From the NCBI GenBank assembly GCA_003427395.1, contig BFEA01000057.1, positions 80,595-125,248 of the forward strand: a DNA stretch of 44,654 nt. The letters are read 5' to 3'. Source of the stretch: Chara braunii. Its lineage: Eukaryota > Streptophyta > Charophyceae > Charales > Characeae. Numbering within the stretch: position 1 is the stretch's first letter; each line of letters starts with the position of its first letter. Both the position numbers and the translations under genes were made by a program. The notes under the pieces are model-generated. The model did no database searches and was not told where the DNA came from. It was given only the letters and a program-made list of their open reading frames with translations. Below, one piece after another: positions 43,779-44,654 of the stretch.

Positions 43779-44654
43779 TGTCGAGCGCATCGGTCCCGGG
43801 CAGGGCGGGACCCTCCCGGTCGAGTCACGCAGGAGTTGGTTGTAATCAAGATACACATCGAACTTCCGCAAGCTGCTCCGGCCGATAGCGTCACCCATAC
43901 CTCTCGCGAGCCCCTACGACAAGATAGGGTCAACGCGAGGTACAACTTTACCTCCACCTGCGGGAGCTGTAACCTCCCTTCGATAGACGTATCCCCACCG
44001 AGCTACCAGTCCACAGTACGAGATCTAATCAATTGCAATCGCAGAGGTGGACCAGCCGAGGGTGTTTCTCGTTCGTTGTAGCATAGGGGATACGTGCGGT
44101 CCCACGCCTCTATAGAACCCTCACGCGAACCACACTGGGGGGCGGAAGTCCCAAGCGTGAGTTGTCACCGGTCGACTAAGACGCATCCCACTCACCACTT
44201 GTTACACCACCCTTAAAACATAAAAATTAAAATACACACACACACACGAAACAACACAAGAACATTATTAATCCCTTTTGTAGCTATCCCATAACCTTCC
44301 GACGTGGAAAAATCGGATAGGCGACACTCGCGAGGTTTATATTAAAAACCACGTGGATGCAGGGTCTTCTCACATTGACCAGCGATGCATGCTTACGCAA
44401 GCGGTCGCAACAATGGTGCATTATGTAGTACCCAAACTCATGCGGTCCTCGTTATTCTCCAGGCTCGCAATTGACACTCAAGTGTCGGCTGACACATTCC
44501 TTGAGGGGTTAATCTCTCAACGCTAGACAGCCGCCGAGTGTGGTTGAGAACCACACCCCGTTCTGCACCCTGCGGAGAGTGGGTGGCACACATGTTCATA
44601 CATGTGGTGGCAATCGTCTCTTATTGCCCTGGAGACCAGCTTTATCATCCAGGT
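43779..44654 (-). mobile_element. LTR copy 4, 3' part, subfamily B
   Basis: It begins TGTCGAGCGCATCGGTC, the same terminus as copies 0 and 2, and runs off the window. No primer-binding site lies to its left, so it is the 3' LTR or a solo LTR of another insertion in the same orientation. It has the hairpin TGACACT/AGTGTCG (44472-44478, 44481-44487) and B-module sequence after it. Confidence 0.8.

Noticed and set aside
1-44654. Host protein-coding gene
   Set aside because: All domain-bearing frames are retroelement parts. The remaining ORFs are short, overlapping and without recognisable domains.

Overview
This window is eukaryotic, repeat-dominated nuclear DNA. I found no convincing host gene. 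It holds decayed Ty3/gypsy LTR retrotransposons plus one small DNA transposon. The best organism guess is a charophyte green alga close to Chara braunii. That guess rests on my recollection that the Gag, Pol and downstream-ORF wording of the minus-strand element (for example FCNTRREDEKAGLIYSNMDG and YDDGDIELF) is typical of predicted proteins in that genome. No search was run.

Layout. (1) Positions 1-1900 are the 3' part of a long terminal repeat (LTR copy 0, + orientation). It ends exactly where an older + strand Ty3/gypsy element is interrupted inside its reverse transcriptase. (2) Positions 1901-4256 are that fossil's RT, RNase H, integrase and chromodomain-like tail, followed by a polypurine tract and its own 3' LTR from 4257. 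(3) Positions 6153-43484 are the main structure, read on the minus strand: LTR (6153-9299), internal region 1 (9300-20942), LTR (20943-24191), internal region 2 (24192-40239), LTR (40240-43484). The middle LTR is shared. Each complete LTR is about 3.25 kb, runs TGG...GACA on the minus strand, and is followed by a primer-binding site matching 16 of 18 bases of the tRNA-Asp 3' end. Internal region 1 encodes only a broken Gag-like protein. Internal region 2 carries Gag, protease, RT, RNase H, integrase and then a second Gag-like ORF, all with stops and frameshifts. Both internal regions end in about 6 kb of shared non-coding sequence. (4) A fifth LTR (copy 4) starts at 43779 and runs off the right edge.

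A 1.25-kb non-autonomous DNA transposon (9635-10883) sits in the non-coding part of internal region 1. Its target-site duplication can be read directly because the other copy retains the empty site.

The most interesting signal is in the LTR and 3' non-coding sequence rather than in the proteins. Each LTR holds an array of about seven stem-loops. All share a core (CCAAACTTATGG or CCAATCTTATGG), but each has a different outer stem, and the complementary arms are maintained. Further palindromes show paired changes between copies. This looks like constrained RNA or DNA structure that no protein feature explains.
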